A stretch of DNA of 64,000 bases from Miscanthus floridulus (lineage: Eukaryota; Streptophyta; Magnoliopsida; Poales; Poaceae). A model generated the notes under the pieces. That model worked only from the letters and a program-made list of their open reading frames with translations, was not told where the DNA came from and ran no database searches. Below, piece by piece: positions 1 to 12,600 of the stretch (within the stretch, counting starts at the first letter, position 1; each line of letters opens with the position of its first letter). Location of the stretch: positions 1,461,388 through 1,525,387 of the forward strand of contig NC_089586.1 in NCBI RefSeq assembly GCF_019320115.1, in the 5' to 3' direction. The position numbers and the translations under genes were made by a program.

Positions 1-8
1 GGGTGCGC

Positions 9-1700
9 ATGAGGTACATGGTTTGTCTCCATTTCCCCTCCTCCAACAATGTGGCCGAATATGAAGCGCTCATCAATGGCCTACGCATTGCCATCGAATT
101 GGGCATCTAATGCCTTGACGTTTAGGGAGATTCCCAGCTGGTCATCAACCAAGTCATGAAGGAGTCAAGCTACCATGATGCCAAGATGGCTGCGTATTGC
201 CAAGAAGTCCACTGGTTGGAGGACAAGTTTGATGGCCTCAAGCTCAACCACATCCCGAGGTGCCTCAACAAGGCAGCCAACGCGTTGGCAAAGGCAGCAT
301 CTAGCTGGGAGCCGGTGCCGATGGGTGTCTTCGCCAACAATCAACACAAGCCCTCATTTCGCTATGAGGGGTCAGAACAAGTCGATGACGAACCACCCAT
401 TCTAGGCTTAGGGGCTAACCAATTGTCGGCTCCATCCGGCCCCAAAGTCATAGAGCTTGAAGAGGACCCAGCGACAGAGCCTGACCCTCTGGTTGATTGG
501 AGGATGCTTTAACTCAACTACCTCCTCCATGACACACTACCAATAGACAAGACAGAGGCTCAATGGCTCGCGCACTGCGCCAAGTCCTTTGTCCTTGTGG
601 AGGGCAAACTCTACAAGCGAAGCCACACTAGGATTCTACAGCGCTGCATCCCCATCAAACAGGGGAAGTGTTTGCTGAGCAATATCCATGGTGGGGTCTG
701 TGGTCACCACGCCGCACCTAGAACCCTGGTCAGAAATGCATTCTGACAAGGCTTCTACTGGCCCACCATAGTAGCTAACACCAAGCAGATTGTGCGCACT
801 TGCGAAGGGTGTCAATACTACACTCGGCAGACTCACCTCCCGGCCCAAGCGCTCGAGACGATCCCCATCACATGGCCATTCGTGGTCTGGGGGCTCGATC
901 TAGTTGAACCTCTCAAGAGGGCGCCTGGAGGTTACACCCACTTCCTTGTCACCATAGACAAGTTTACAAAGTGGATAGAAGCTCGACCGGTCTCTGCGAT
1001 CAAGTCTGAGCAAGCCATGCTATTCTTCATCGACATCGTCCATCTCTTTGGAGTCCTAAATTCCATAATCATGGACAATGGCAAGCAATTCACCGGAAAG
1101 AAGTTCCTCTGATTCTACGATGAACATCACATTCGGGTCGATTGGGCCACCATCGCGCATCCTCGAACGAATAGGCAGGTCAAGTGCATAAATGGCATGG
1201 TCCTATAGGGCCTCAAGCCTAGAATCTTCAACCGGTTGAACAAGTTCTATGCACAATGGGTCACCGAGCTTCTCGCGGTACTCTAGAGACTGAGGACAAC
1301 ACCTAGTTGAGCCACCAACTACACACCCTTCTTCATGGTCTACGGTCCCAAGGTTGTCCTCCCAACCGACCTTGACTATGGACCACCAAGGATTAGGGTG
1401 TACGATGAACAGGGAGCCAAGGCATCCCTCGAGGACGCCATGGACCAGCTGGACGAAGCACGTGACGTTGCCCTTCTCCGCTCGGCCAAGCACCAGCAGG
1501 CATTGCGACAATACCACAACCAACGAGTCCTCTGCCTCGTCTAGAGCAACAAAGACCACCACAAGCTCCCCCCACCATGGGAGGGACCATACGTAGTTAC
1601 GAAGGTGCTCCGACCAGGCGCCTATAAGCTAAAGACCATTGACGGCGAGGTCTTTGCCAACGCCTAGAACATCAAGCAGCTACGTCACTTTTACCCCTAA
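9..1700 (+). pseudogene. Ty3/gypsy pol remnant: RNase H C-terminal part and integrase
   Basis: One reading frame runs from 9 to a natural-looking TAA at 1698 without a frameshift, but it holds ten premature stops: TAA 108, TAG 123, TAA 510, TGA 744, TGA 1110, TAG 1206, TAG 1284, TGA 1308, TAG 1542 and TAG 1665. The N-terminal part resembles retroviral-type RNase H (NNVAEYEAL, GDSQLV, ANALAKAA). Integrase follows, with its zinc-binding HHAAPRTL...CEGCQYY region, then the core: Asp at 897 (WGLDL) and Asp at 1074 (MDNGKQF). The third catalytic position, where the family has Glu in an NGQVE context, is Lys at 1182-1184, so the DDE triad is lost. The C-terminal module ends in PWEGPYVV...LRHFYP; about 14 residues before SNKDHH look deleted relative to relatives known to me. 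Confidence 0.92.
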
Positions 1701-4433
1701 TAAATGCACACTTTCTCTTATCAGTTTTGTTATCCAACTCCCCAATTTTCAGTGACATCTAACCCCAGCAAACGGCAAGGGGTCAGATCTCACTCAGGGG
1801 CTGATATAAGCATATCTATCCAACAAACATTCTCTATGCCTGCCCCCTTTTTTATGTTAGGACCTAGGAGATAGGTTTACAGGAACAAGCTCTGAGTATA
1901 ACTGGTTGGACTATGGGATACCTACGCCCTAGCGGCTATGGTGTCTTTGCTCACTAGCATGATCAGAATTGGCTCACCTGCACTTCGAGCTTTTATGACC
2001 TTAACGACGGAAAGGGTCGAAATGCACTAACTCTTTATGCAAAAAGGGGAGAAGAGCTAAGGGACCATTTGCTACACCCAAATTCAAGAGCTTGTCCATT
2101 TGTTACAAGTTTTCTCCGCCTGGCTTATCTGCCTAATTAAATTCTTGCGCAGGATGTCCTCATCCTTTATCTCCGTAGGAAAGTCTCGCCTAGGCAGGAA
2201 AGTCTTGCCTGGCCAGGTAACACAAGTCAACTAGATGGCTTGGCAATGGCCTAGGAATGGGTAAAGACCAAATAGGATCCTGCTCATATCCGGTGAAGGC
2301 TTCCTGAACCCATCACTCTTACCATCAAGGTAAAACTGATGCCCAGGTCGATTGGACGACTCAAAACCACTGTCAAGAGACAAGCACCCTTACTTTATGC
2401 ATTTATTTCGCTACCGAGCCCCTGACCCTAGCAATGGCAAGGATCAGGCATCGCTCGGGGGTTAGCGAGAGTGTCTATTCGGTAGACATTCTCTTTGCCC
2501 AGCCCCTCCTTATGTTAAAAAAACTAGAGGCACGGTGTATAGGCCCAAACTTTGAGTAAACCTGGTCGGACCACTAGGACCCTACACCGCAGCGGCTATG
2601 GCATTTTTGCTCACCAGCGTGATTAGAGTCTTTATCTCTGCACTCCAAGCTTTAGCTTCTACCTTCTCAGGAAGGGTTTGGAGGAGCCTACCTATGGAAT
2701 CTCCATCGAGGAGAGGCCGTCAGGTCGCCCAAGTCGATCGAATGGCTCAGGCCACTGTCGAGAGACAGATACAAAAGACTGGGATGCTCATTTAGGTTCC
2801 ACCAGCCCTATCACAAACATCAGACCTAGACCCTACATGGACATATCCGTTAAGAGCTCCCAGAACCCATCTCGTGCCATTGAGGTAACATCACCGGCCC
2901 TCACTTTTTCTTTATATGATCATTCATTCATCCATTTTCATTCATTCATTCATTCATTCATCCCATACATCCAAGCATTGTATATGCAAATGCTGCATCA
3001 CAATGCTTCGCGTTGCATCACCAAGCGGTATTCATCTCATTCGATATGAGCAGCGACTGACCAAGGTTCGAAGGCCGGCCTGTGAAGGGCTTGAGGCTGC
3101 CTTGCGTCAAATAGAGCCAGGGGAAAAAACTGAGATGAGCCCCAGCAGCCTTGCCTGACCCCGCTCAGAAGCGAATAGGGACATCTCGACCTTTCTCATT
3201 CGATTCTAACCTCGAGCTAAGCCTATAGAATCACCATCGAGGAAAGGCCAATGGGCCACCTAGGCCTACCGAATAGCTCGGGCATCTGCTAGGAGCCAGG
3301 TTAAGAAGTAGTGGAATACCACATGAGGGCTTTGCCGACCCCGTCAATGGATGATGGACCCAGATTCTACTCTAACATGCCCGTTAGAGAGCTCACCGAG
3401 AATGACACTTGAGCCATTGAGGTAAGTGTCGTTCGCTTAGCCCCTCTAGTTGTGGAAACCGAGGATGGGGTGACACATGGAACATGGCCAACCCCTACCG
3501 AGACCCACTGGGCCTAGGGGCTTGAGCCACCTGACCTTAACTCAGGAGACTAGGGTTCGAGGGCTGGCTCATGAAGGGCCCGAGGCCACCTTACATCAAA
3601 CAAGAACTAGGGGAGAAAACATAGATGAGCCCCTATGGCCTCATCTCGACCTTCTCATTCAATCCTAGCCTCTAGCTGAGGCCATAGAATCCCCATTGAG
3701 GGGGAATCTATTGGAAGGCGGGTTAAGGAGCAATGGAATGCCATGAGAGGGCTTTGCCGACCCCATCACAAACAACAGCACCGGATTTCGTTCGAACATG
3801 CCCATTAGTGAGCTCACCGAGCGTGTCACTCAAGCCATTGAGGCAAGTGACATTAGCTCAACCCCTCTGGTTGCGGAAACTACAGACAGGGTGACAATCA
3901 CAAAAACGAGCCAACCCTCGACTGAACCCCTGCTACGCGTGGGGGCTCAAGGAAAGTTGGACTTACAAGGAGACTGAACACGTGATCGCAAAACAGGTAG
4001 CTTAGATCCTAGGGAGGGGGTACGCGCGAATACAAGAGATGCTTTCTCCTACTAGTTTCGCTATCCTCTCTTCGACCTTCAGCGACATTCAACCCCAGCA
4101 ACGACAAGGGGTTAGATCTCACTCAAGGGCTAATAAGGGTATAAATACACCCTTTTTTGAAATAGTCACCGCGCCAGGCCTCTTCCTCATGTTAAGTTTA
4201 GTGGCAATGTTTGGGGAAACGAATAATTAAGCATGCCTGGTTGGACTACAAAAAACCTATGCCTCGGCGACTATGGTGTCTTTGCTCACCAGCGTGATCG
4301 AAGTTTCCCTCTTATACCTCGAGCCCTATGGTCTTAACGAACGGAAGGGTCAGAATACATAAGCCCCTTTTTTCTCATACAAAAAGGGAAGAAAACAAGT
4401 TCAATAAAACAAAATGAAGTTACGAATTTGTTT
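1701..4433. repeat. Non-coding 3' spacer of element G built from diverged internal repeats
   Basis: No coding frame is credible here. Three diverged copies of one module lie at about 1741-2335, 2402-2850 and 4065-4380. Each has a CCCCAGCAA-type start, a TTATGTTA stretch, a cluster around CGGCTATGG and a GCTCACCAGC motif. A second module occurs at about 3190-3480 and 3650-3905, marked by GAGGGCTTTGCCGACCCC and AGCTCACCGAG. The spacer separates the convergent pol and accessory genes, so it should hold the 3' ends of both transcripts; I see no decisive terminator. Confidence 0.7.
2922..2963. repeat. ATTC tetranucleotide microsatellite
   Basis: Runs of ATTC with one CCATTTT interruption lie within the spacer of element G. 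The small ORFs over it are low complexity and are not called as genes. Confidence 0.85.
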
Positions 4434-7400
4434 TTATGATACATAAGGGTTGGCACTTGTCCTTTGATTATAATAAATGATCATCTGACCTATTTGAATA
4501 ACTACCCCCCTTCGAGGGAGAACTATGTCTTCAATTCTATTCGCTAGGTCCTGCGAGAGAGGAGCCACCACCATCTCTATCTCATCTAGCTCATGGGCTT
4601 CGTAGCTAGGAGCGAAGCCGAGGCTCATCGTATCCAAGTCAATGTTTTTTGCGTAATGAGAGTGGGCAATTGCAAAGGCTTGGTTGATCCCGGCGCAAAG
4701 CACATTCCTTTCAAGTTGGTGCACCCACGCCGTGATCTCGACGGCATGGACCGTGAGCGAACTAGTCCCCTCCGACCGCACCACCTCTAGGTCATCACAG
4801 ACCACTCCAAGGGTGGCGCTCAAGATACCAAGCTCGTCACTCTCCTCCTAAAGGTTCTACCTTGCCTTAGTGAGCTCCGTGGCTAGCCCGACAGAGACAT
4901 CCTCGGCCTCCAGCCCCCAGGTTATAGCGGTTCTAAGCTCAGCCTGGACAGAGCTGATCCTCTGATGTGCCTTGTCGTGCTCTTAGATGGCATGGTCATG
5001 CTCCTCACTGGCTGCGCCATGCTCTGAGCGGAGCCTCCCCTTGGTTTGGAGTAGCTCGTCTCACTCCTTGTGCAGCCAGGCGACCGCCTTGGCATCCTGA
5101 CTCAACCTCTGCTCTAGGGCTACGAGCTTCTCCTCGGCTACTAGCTTCAGCTCCCACTCCTTCTCAGCCTTAGCCAGAAGGTCGAGGACCCGCTGGCGGG
5201 TCTCAGTGTCCCTCTAGAGCAGCTCGTCCTGCTCCCTCCTAACTCTGGTGGCCTCCTCCTCATCTTGTCGCACCCTCACCGATAGGACCTCGAATGCCCT
5301 CTCGGTCTCCTCCTCATGCCGATGGGCCTCGGCCTTCTGTAGTCAGAGACTGTCCGCCTCATTGGCAAGGGGAGTCAGCTCAGCCATCCTCTGTTGGGTG
5401 GCAATGAGCTAGGCGGTCACATCCCCATGTAGCTACGCCTCTTTAGCGAGGTGGTCCTAGTTCTCCTTCTGCTCACGAAGGAACTAGGATTTCTCCCAAC
5501 TGTGAGTGATAAGGGACTGAAAAAAGATAAATGTCAAAACACAAAAATACATGAAGAAAGAAGAAGGCGAGAGGCAAGGTCAAGTGAATAACCGACTAGT
5601 GGGAACGATGACTTCGCGTAGGGCACCCCTAGCATGGTCCAAGGCCTTTAGCACAGTCGTGATCCCCTCATTGAGACTCTCCCGCTCCATGCTCTTAGTG
5701 GCATCATCGAGGGCAAAGAGTGCCAACGTTGGGTCTTGTGGATTTGTCCACCAGAGCGAGGGCTCATCCCGCATAGGCGAATGGCTGCCCCCTGAGGTCA
5801 AGGCCAAGGATGATTCCCCGCCGGTCCTCTCTACCACTACCACAACCTTTGGGGACCCCTCGGCCACGTCCCACTCCGTTCGGCCCATGTCAGGCGCCAT
5901 CACTTGGGCCACCGATGGCGCGGATCGCGCCACTTCCTCGGGCACCACCATGGTTGCATCCAGCTATGCCTAGCCTATCACAGTCGCTGTCACCTCTACC
6001 TATGTCGATGGGGCCTTAACCGGTGGCATCACAAGCGCGGTCGGTAGCTCCATCCACCCCATCATCGACAGCGGAATTATCTCCATCACCGGCTCCTTGG
6101 TGACCTCCAAGGGCGTTCCTTCAGCCCTAGTGCCTATTTGTCCCACTAAGGGCATGGGTGCCACCATGAGCGGCGCCTCACCGACTGGCGATGCAGTCGC
6201 ACCGGCACCGTTCCCGCCCAAAACGGGTTTGATGTCAGCCGATGGCTGCCGCCTCACTTGAAGGCCGACGCCCTTTTTTGGCGCTAGCACTAAAAGATTG
6301 CGCCGCCTCAAGATGCTATGAGAAAGAAAGGCATGAGTCATGGTGAAAATAGAGAAAAAAATAGAGGAAAACAGGGGAATTGGTGACTTACATCGGCGCT
6401 CTTAGGCGACGGAGATGTTTGGGGGGTGAACCCCTAGACTCCTTCTCCGCCTCATTGGGACGGGGCCATTTTGAGCCTGTCCCCTGCTCCTAGGTATAGG
6501 GGCTCTCTTCCCTTGCATCCGGGGGCATGGCGGCGGAGCCACCCTCCTCTATTGGCACCTCGGGCGCAGCGGTAGATCCGCCCACTCTAGCTAGCTCTTG
6601 GGGCACAGTGGTAGAGCCCTCCTCCTTCACTGGCGCCTCGGGTGTAGTGGCAGATCCACCCGCCCCTACTGACTCTTGGGGCAGGCCAATGGTCCGGCCT
6701 ATCTCCGTCGGCCTCATGGACGTGCCTTCCCCTCCATGAAATGGGAAGGGTCCCGACCCCTGTAAGGATGAGCAGGTACCTGTAAGCATATCCTCGCTCT
6801 CCAGGTCATCATGCTCGGTGTCGTCGACTAACTCATCATCATCCTCCTCATCATCATCGTCGTCACTATTAGTGTCATCCCCTCGCTCCCACGCCAGTAG
6901 TTTCCACTACCTCTTCTTCCTCTCATCCTCCTTCACCTTCCTCTACCGCTCGACCTCGGCATGGTTCATTGCCCTCATAGATGGATCCCTTAGCAATGGA
7001 GCTGGGTGATCCCTGAGGATGAGGTCCCTCGGCTAGTCCCCCAATCTCAATGTCAGTATCAAGGGGTCGGGAGTTCAATTGAAGAGAGGGCATGAGGAAG
7101 GAAAAACTTACAAGGATGATGTATCCTAATTCTGACCACATCGGGGGATGCCCTTGCACCAGGTACACAAAATCAAGGGGGCGCCCGTGCTGTCCTGAGA
7201 AGACTCCATCGGCTCCTTGATGCACTATGCGACTTTAGAGGGAGAGAGCACCCCCTCAGTGAGCGCCATCCCATCGAATGATGCCCCGGGTGCCATCGCA
7301 TATAGGGAAGCACGTGCCTCATAGTGGTGCCACCCTCCTCGCATGGTAGGTGCCGATGATGCCCCACCCCTTTAGGCCCCTCTCCTTTAGGATTTAGATG

Positions 7401-7996
7401 GTGATGAGGTGGTCCTGGGTCTTCTTCTTGTCCTTCTCTAGGACACCCCACTTCCTCCATGAGTCTAGGACCTCTTCGAGTAGGTGCCCAGTGAACTCTG
7501 GCAGGAGGGCGGCTACATCGTTCTTGAGATAGAACCAATGTGAATACTACCCCTTGTTAGAGGTTGACAAATGCATTAGCGGGTATTCATCGACCCGGTT
7601 GTTTCGGAGTTGGATGCTGGCGCATCCCATCGGCATGTTTAGCTCCTACTTCTTCTCTCGCTTCTTCTGAAGGGTGATAGCAAAGAAGTACCTCCATAGA
7701 TCAAAGTGGGGACTAATCCCCAGGAATCCCTCACATAGGGTGACAAACGCCGCCATGTGCTGGATTCCATTGGGATTGAGATGCTGCAACTTGATTTGGT
7801 AGTAGTGCAGCAACCCCCAGAGAAATTTGTGAGCAGGGGTAGCAAACCCCCGCTTATGGAAGTGCACGAACAAGACGACATAGCCATCGAGCAGCGACAG
7901 CATGTCCTCCTCACTGGGCAGCTGCCACTGGACTGCAGTGGACAAGGCCCTCCATGCACTGGAGGGTGATATCAGAGCTACACCATGGCTCCATTG
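4434..7996 (-). pseudogene. Antisense accessory gene of a Tat-type retrotransposon (Transposase_28 / 'putative gypsy type transposon' family)
   Basis: Transcribed opposite to pol. The N-terminal domain, about 7990-7600, reads VVLFVHFHKRGF, GLLHYYQIKL, NPNGIQ and GISPHFDLWRYFF in sequence, typical of the grass 'putative gypsy type transposon' domain. Then come a region with WFYLKND, a polar stretch with an acidic DDEDDDDEE-type tract (about 6830-6880), two imperfect repeats ending GGSATTPE and GGSTAAPE (6550-6700), and a long Glu/Lys/Ala-rich coiled coil (about 5530-4850). The conserved tail (SHYAKNIDL, MSLGFAPSYEAHELDEIE) ends at 4434. Likely introns with GT/AG ends lie at 6391-6316 (donor GTAAGT, pyrimidine-rich acceptor) and, less surely, 5592-5517. 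Many in-frame stops make it a pseudogene; the start is not resolvable. In Grande a comparable gene is reported to use its own promoter; whether this copy does is unknown. Confidence 0.8.
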
Positions 7997-8000
7997 GAAG

Positions 8001-8806
8001 ATGGGGGTGGGTGGATGTGAACTCGATGGAGGCTAAGACGTGGATGTGGGGAGCTTAGGCGATTAGTGGTGGAGGTTGTAGATGTGAAGGCAAGGAGGCA
8101 AAGTATGAAACCCAGGGGGTGAACCCTTTGGTTTTATAGGGGCGATGGATGCGAGGAAACCAACTGTCTGCCTAGATCTCTACGCCTACCATGATCCACC
8201 ACAATGTCACACCACGGGATATGCACACGTAATCCCTATCCTTTCCTTTAGGAAACTCGCCAGACGTTTTGCCTCCCCGGGTGGACTGGGACTCGTTACG
8301 AGTAAGAGGAATACAGATCAAAAAACACATCTATGGCTGGTCTGGGCCTAGGGGTTCAATGGTTGGCCCATCAATGGGTCCAATAGCTGCTCCAAGCACC
8401 CCTACAACAAGGGATGGAAAGAGCTAGGCCCCGCAAGTGGTCAGCGCCCGGGCGCATGAGCACCATGGGCATCTTGGCCCATGATTGAGTCTCAGCCAGG
8501 CTTATCCTAACCGAATCCCCTCGAATGGGATATTAGGACCCCAATCAAACTATCTAGTTAAACAACCACCAAATCTCATGACCATACCCACGAAGGGTCT
8601 GACCTCAGCAAAAAGGAATCATCGTCCTCATGACACGCCATGGGCAACAATAGAGGGCCAGGGCCCTCAAAGTCCCCTCTTTCAAAAAAGCCTCTGAAGG
8701 AGTATTCTACTCATCCGTAGGCTCAGGGGCTAAACCCATCGGGTGCGCTCGTGCGCACCCGCTGGCAAGTCAAAAAATCCCCCAGGTGATTCTACTCGAA
8801 TCGTCC
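8001..8806. other. Upstream region of the antisense gene and 3' untranslated part of element G
   Basis: No gene is visible. For the antisense gene this is the 5' side, so any private promoter should lie here; I could not pick out a convincing minus-strand TATA box. Small ORFs on both strands lack recognisable content. Confidence 0.5.
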
Positions 8807-8822
8807 GAGGGCTCAGGGCTGC
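8807..8822 (+). promoter_or_regulatory. Polypurine tract of element G
   Basis: A G-rich stretch (GAGGGCTCAGGGCTGC) directly precedes the LTR start TGTTGGGGACC, the usual arrangement for plus-strand priming in this lineage. Confidence 0.7.
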
Positions 8823-8954
8823 TGTTGGGGACCAATACTTGGGTACCCAAAGAGGAGGAGCTAATGACCATCAACGTCGATTTGTCCCCATGATAAAGAG
8901 CATGACTACACCGCTGGCCAGGTCGTGCATCATTCGGCCACTAAGGTGGTGGGC

Positions 8955-9495
8955 CCTGCCTTGTCTGACCCCTAAGGGTTGGCTCCACCTTGGTGGGCGC
9001 TGCAGCCATGGGCCCTGTCTCCCCTGACCCCTGAGGGTTGGCTCTACTTTGGCTGACTCATGAGGGATGGCTCCATCTCTCCTGACCCCCGAGGGTTGGC
9101 TTTGCCTCTGCTGACCCCCGAGGGCTTGCTCTACCTCACCTGACGTCTAAGGGCTAGCTCCGTCTTGCCCGACATCTAAGTGCTTGGTCTGCCTCGCCTG
9201 ACCCTCGAGGGCTGGCACCGCCTTGCCCGACGTCTGAGGGTTGGCTCTGCCTCGCTCGATGTTTGAGCTCTGGCTCCACCTCGCTCGACGTCTGAGGGCT
9301 AGGTCCACCTCGCTCGACATCTAAGGGCTAGCTCCGCCTTGCCTGACATCTAAGGGCTAGGTCCACCTCGCCCAATGTCTGAGGGCTAGGTCCGCCTCAC
9401 CTGACGTCTGACGGCTGGCTCTACCTCACCTGATGTTTGAGGGCTAGGTTCACCTCGCTCGACGTCTGAGGGTTGGCTCCATCTCGCCCGACGTC
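8955..9495. repeat. About 29-bp minisatellite inside the LTR of element G
   Basis: More than fifteen imperfect units, each with a core like CTGACGTCTGAGGGCTAGCT followed by CCGCCTCGC, run head to tail. Units vary at ACGTCT/ACCCCT and GGCTGG/GGCTAG. Confidence 0.9.
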
Positions 9496-9614
9496 TACGC
9501 GTGACTCCTTTATAATGAGGCACACATATAAGGCAGGGCACTCAAGTCAACCGCAATACTAAGGACCGTACCCTGCATGCCTATAGGAAAGTACCATCTG
9601 ACCATGCCAGAAGG

Positions 9615-9619
9615 GTGCT
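9615..9619. repeat. Target site duplication of T1, left copy (GTGCT)
   Basis: GTGCT directly precedes the T1 LTR start and recurs at 27983-27987 directly after the right LTR. Confidence 0.95.
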
Positions 9620-12600
9620 TGTAACACCTCTGGTGTTACGAGCTCATTTAGCACCGTGACTTAGTCCTAAGAAAAATTTCTGAAATGAGTTTCTTGGATT
9701 TTTTTATTTAAAACGTACTTGTCATGATAAGAGAATCGTGTGTGACTTAGTTTTGTGGACTCGAATCAACACCAAGTTAAATTGCTCAGTACGTAAAGAT
9801 ATTTAGGAATGTTCGATAATGATTCTAGCAAGTAAATGGTGAATGGTTTGTTCTATTAGATTAAGCATGAAAAGCGACTTTTATAAATAAAATAAAATCC
9901 ATTAATAAATAGAACGATATATATATAGGTTTTGAATCTAATTTAAATTCGAGCCTTGTTGAGGCTAATCTCATGCTGGCTAGCCACGTCAGGACGTGGT
10001 CTGCGTGTAGGGTCTTGTCACCGCTATAGCTCGTACTGCGCTGGCCACGCACTGCATTGCTCCGTCCATCGTCTTGCTGCTACGGCTGGCCGAGGCCTAC
10101 GACACTGCTGCCGGCCTGGCCACTTGAATACGGTGGTGCGTTTCCCTGCTCAAAATCAATTATCAGATTTATTCGTATCGAGCCACATTATCTAGCCCCG
10201 TCGCTAGGTCGCTGCTCTGTCTCCCGTGTGTCCTTTCTCAGAGAGCATTTTTTAAAGAAAGTTGGCTAGGCTGCTACTGCTGTGTACTGCTTTGTTTACA
10301 TTTTCCCTAGGAGAGCACGTGGTTCTGTCCCTGCCATGCCATGTCCTTTCACTTCCCTATGCGCATGTTTGTGCGCTGCTGCCAGCCATGCCGCACCATC
10401 CTACCTTGCCCCCTCGTTAGTGCGCTGGTCGTGCCTATGACCTTTGCCTCTCTCGCTAGCGTCTTATCCGTAATTAAAGGGTGCACGTGGTCGTACTTCT
10501 ACCTCAGCTCGTGTCATTACACCGACGTGACCATGCTGAGCAGACCAGGCCACTCCATGCCACTGTTGTTGGCCCTACCTTTGCTTATTGAGGATGCTGA
10601 GTTGCTGCTCTCGCTCTGCTTTTCCTGGCCTCCGTCCGCTCTTCCTCTCTTTACTACGCCACCGGGCCACAACCATCACCGCCTGCCTATCGTGTCTCCC
10701 CTTTCCCCCTCGTGCATGTGCGTCTTCCATTCCCCATGCTAGAGTCACTGCCCTAGCTCCTGCTCGGCCCCCTAGTCTATGTCATCCTCCCATGCCCACC
10801 ACAACCATAGCGCCCGCCTTGGCTAGCCGTCGACACTGCTACTCGGCACCCCAAGTGAAGGCATGCTCGAGCCATGCATGGCTCCTCACCTTCCTCTCGC
10901 ACGCCTATGCTGCTCCCCCTCCTAGCTTGCCTCGTCGGCCACCGTGCCTCGTAACCACCTAGTGACGCCCATGGATGCACCCGCCATCGCCCAGCCATAG
11001 CAAGCACAAGCGCAACGAGCTCTGTTGCTGACCACGCTGCCCAAAGCACTATAGTGCCCTACCGTGGCTAGCCCATTATGCCCGAGCATGCACCGCCCCT
11101 TCCTTCCCCGCTCTGGACCGTAGCTGCCGTGCCACCTATCCAGCCACGGCCGCACGTGGCCTCCATGTTGAGCGTCGCCCGTGCCTTCTTCCTCGAGTGC
11201 GCGTGCCACCGCTGCATGACCACTGTGCCTGGAGCGCCGTTGCCACCATCCGTCTAGCTAGAGCTGTCGTTGCTGGCTTGCCGCCGCTCTGGCTCGCACG
11301 GGCAGGCTACCGTGGGCCAGCTCGGGTCTTGCCATGGCTAGGCCGTGGTCATGTGGGCCCCCGTGCCCCTAACCGTTGGGCTCCCGCCGCCGTCGTGCCT
11401 TACCGACTGAGATTGGTCACCGGCCGGAGCTCCTCTACCCTATGCTCTGTTTGTGGAAGATGAAGAGAAGGGTAAGAAATGAGAATATAATTAATACAGG
11501 GTCCTTATTGCTAAATACGTGACTCATACAAATGGTACATGCTAGACTACTGGTTAGTTTTGTGAAAGCATAGGGGCGTTTTTGCAAAATCACCATGCCG
11601 GATTGGATAGGCCGCTCGTGGGCTGTTTTGCTGGGCCGCCGCCTGCATCGGGCCAGGCCGTGCTCGCTGCACCGTGGGCCACGGCCTGTGGTCACGCGAG
11701 CCCGCCCACATGCTGGGTCGGCCATGTGCTGCTCTCGTGCCCTGGGCCTTCCCTCCTGGGCCGGCCTGCTCCTGCGCGCTCACGTGGGCCATCCGTGCCG
11801 TTTCACCGTCGCTGGGCCATGCACGTGTCTGCGGGCTGAGCCGGTTGCTCAGACCTTGTTCTTTTTGTGTTAATTGTTGATTTGGTTAAGTCAACGCTCT
11901 TCCAAAATTGAAAATAAATAGTAGAAAAATCATAAAAATGTCAAACCAGTTTTGTTGAGTTTCTAAAATCATGGTCTATCTAATAGTGTATTTTGTTCGC
12001 ATATGTTCGGTATGTTTTTAAGGTTGCTCTAATTATTTTAACATGCTTAATATTGATAAAAGGTGAAATTGTAGGAATTTTCGTGATAAATTGGTGATAG
12101 TGTTGACTCTAAAAATTTTATAGTAAATTACTAATACTATTAGCTGCTCACTATAATTTTTGTAACTTTAGAATAATTAGTTTGCTAGATAGGTAATGAT
12201 ACCCTATTTCGAATAATGATTAAATCAATAGAATGAAATAAAGAAACAACTTGGGTTTGTATAACTGAAATACTATTTGGTAAATGACGCCTTTCTCAGT
12301 GATGTTGATACGTAGATTAGTACGTTAGTCATTAGAGCTAGCTTGTTAGTTCGCATTATGTACTCTGTTTAAGAGTTGTTGTTGTCGTGTTAATTAACTA
12401 TTGCATCATCTCTGCATCGCATTACATATCATAATCGGAACAACGATAGTGGATCGATGGTATCAACTGGAGTAGCTGAAAAGATGGTGCCAAGGGTCAT
12501 GCTTGTTTTGGGTCTAGCACCGTAGTAAGAATTGGAAGGTGAAAGATGGAAAAAGGAAATATGATTGCTTACCTCCTGCTTGAAAGTAGCACAGGTGCTT

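Larger units (their letters stand above)
8823..9619 (+). repeat. 3' LTR of element G, left part (split by T1)
   Basis: Starts TGTTGGGGACC after the polypurine tract. It is interrupted after 9619 by element T1; the five bases before the break (GTGCT, 9615-9619) reappear after T1 at 27983. Joined with 27988-28804 the LTR is about 1.6 kb. Confidence 0.88.

Noticed and set aside
1203..1562. 119-codon minus-strand ORF
   Set aside because: Shadow of the integrase frame on the plus strand.
5551..6019. Plus-strand ORFs of 140 and 69 codons
   Set aside because: Shadows of the antisense accessory gene, which carries the recognisable content on the minus strand.
6818..7009. Ser-rich plus-strand ORF
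   Set aside because: Complement of the acidic Asp/Glu tract of the antisense gene.
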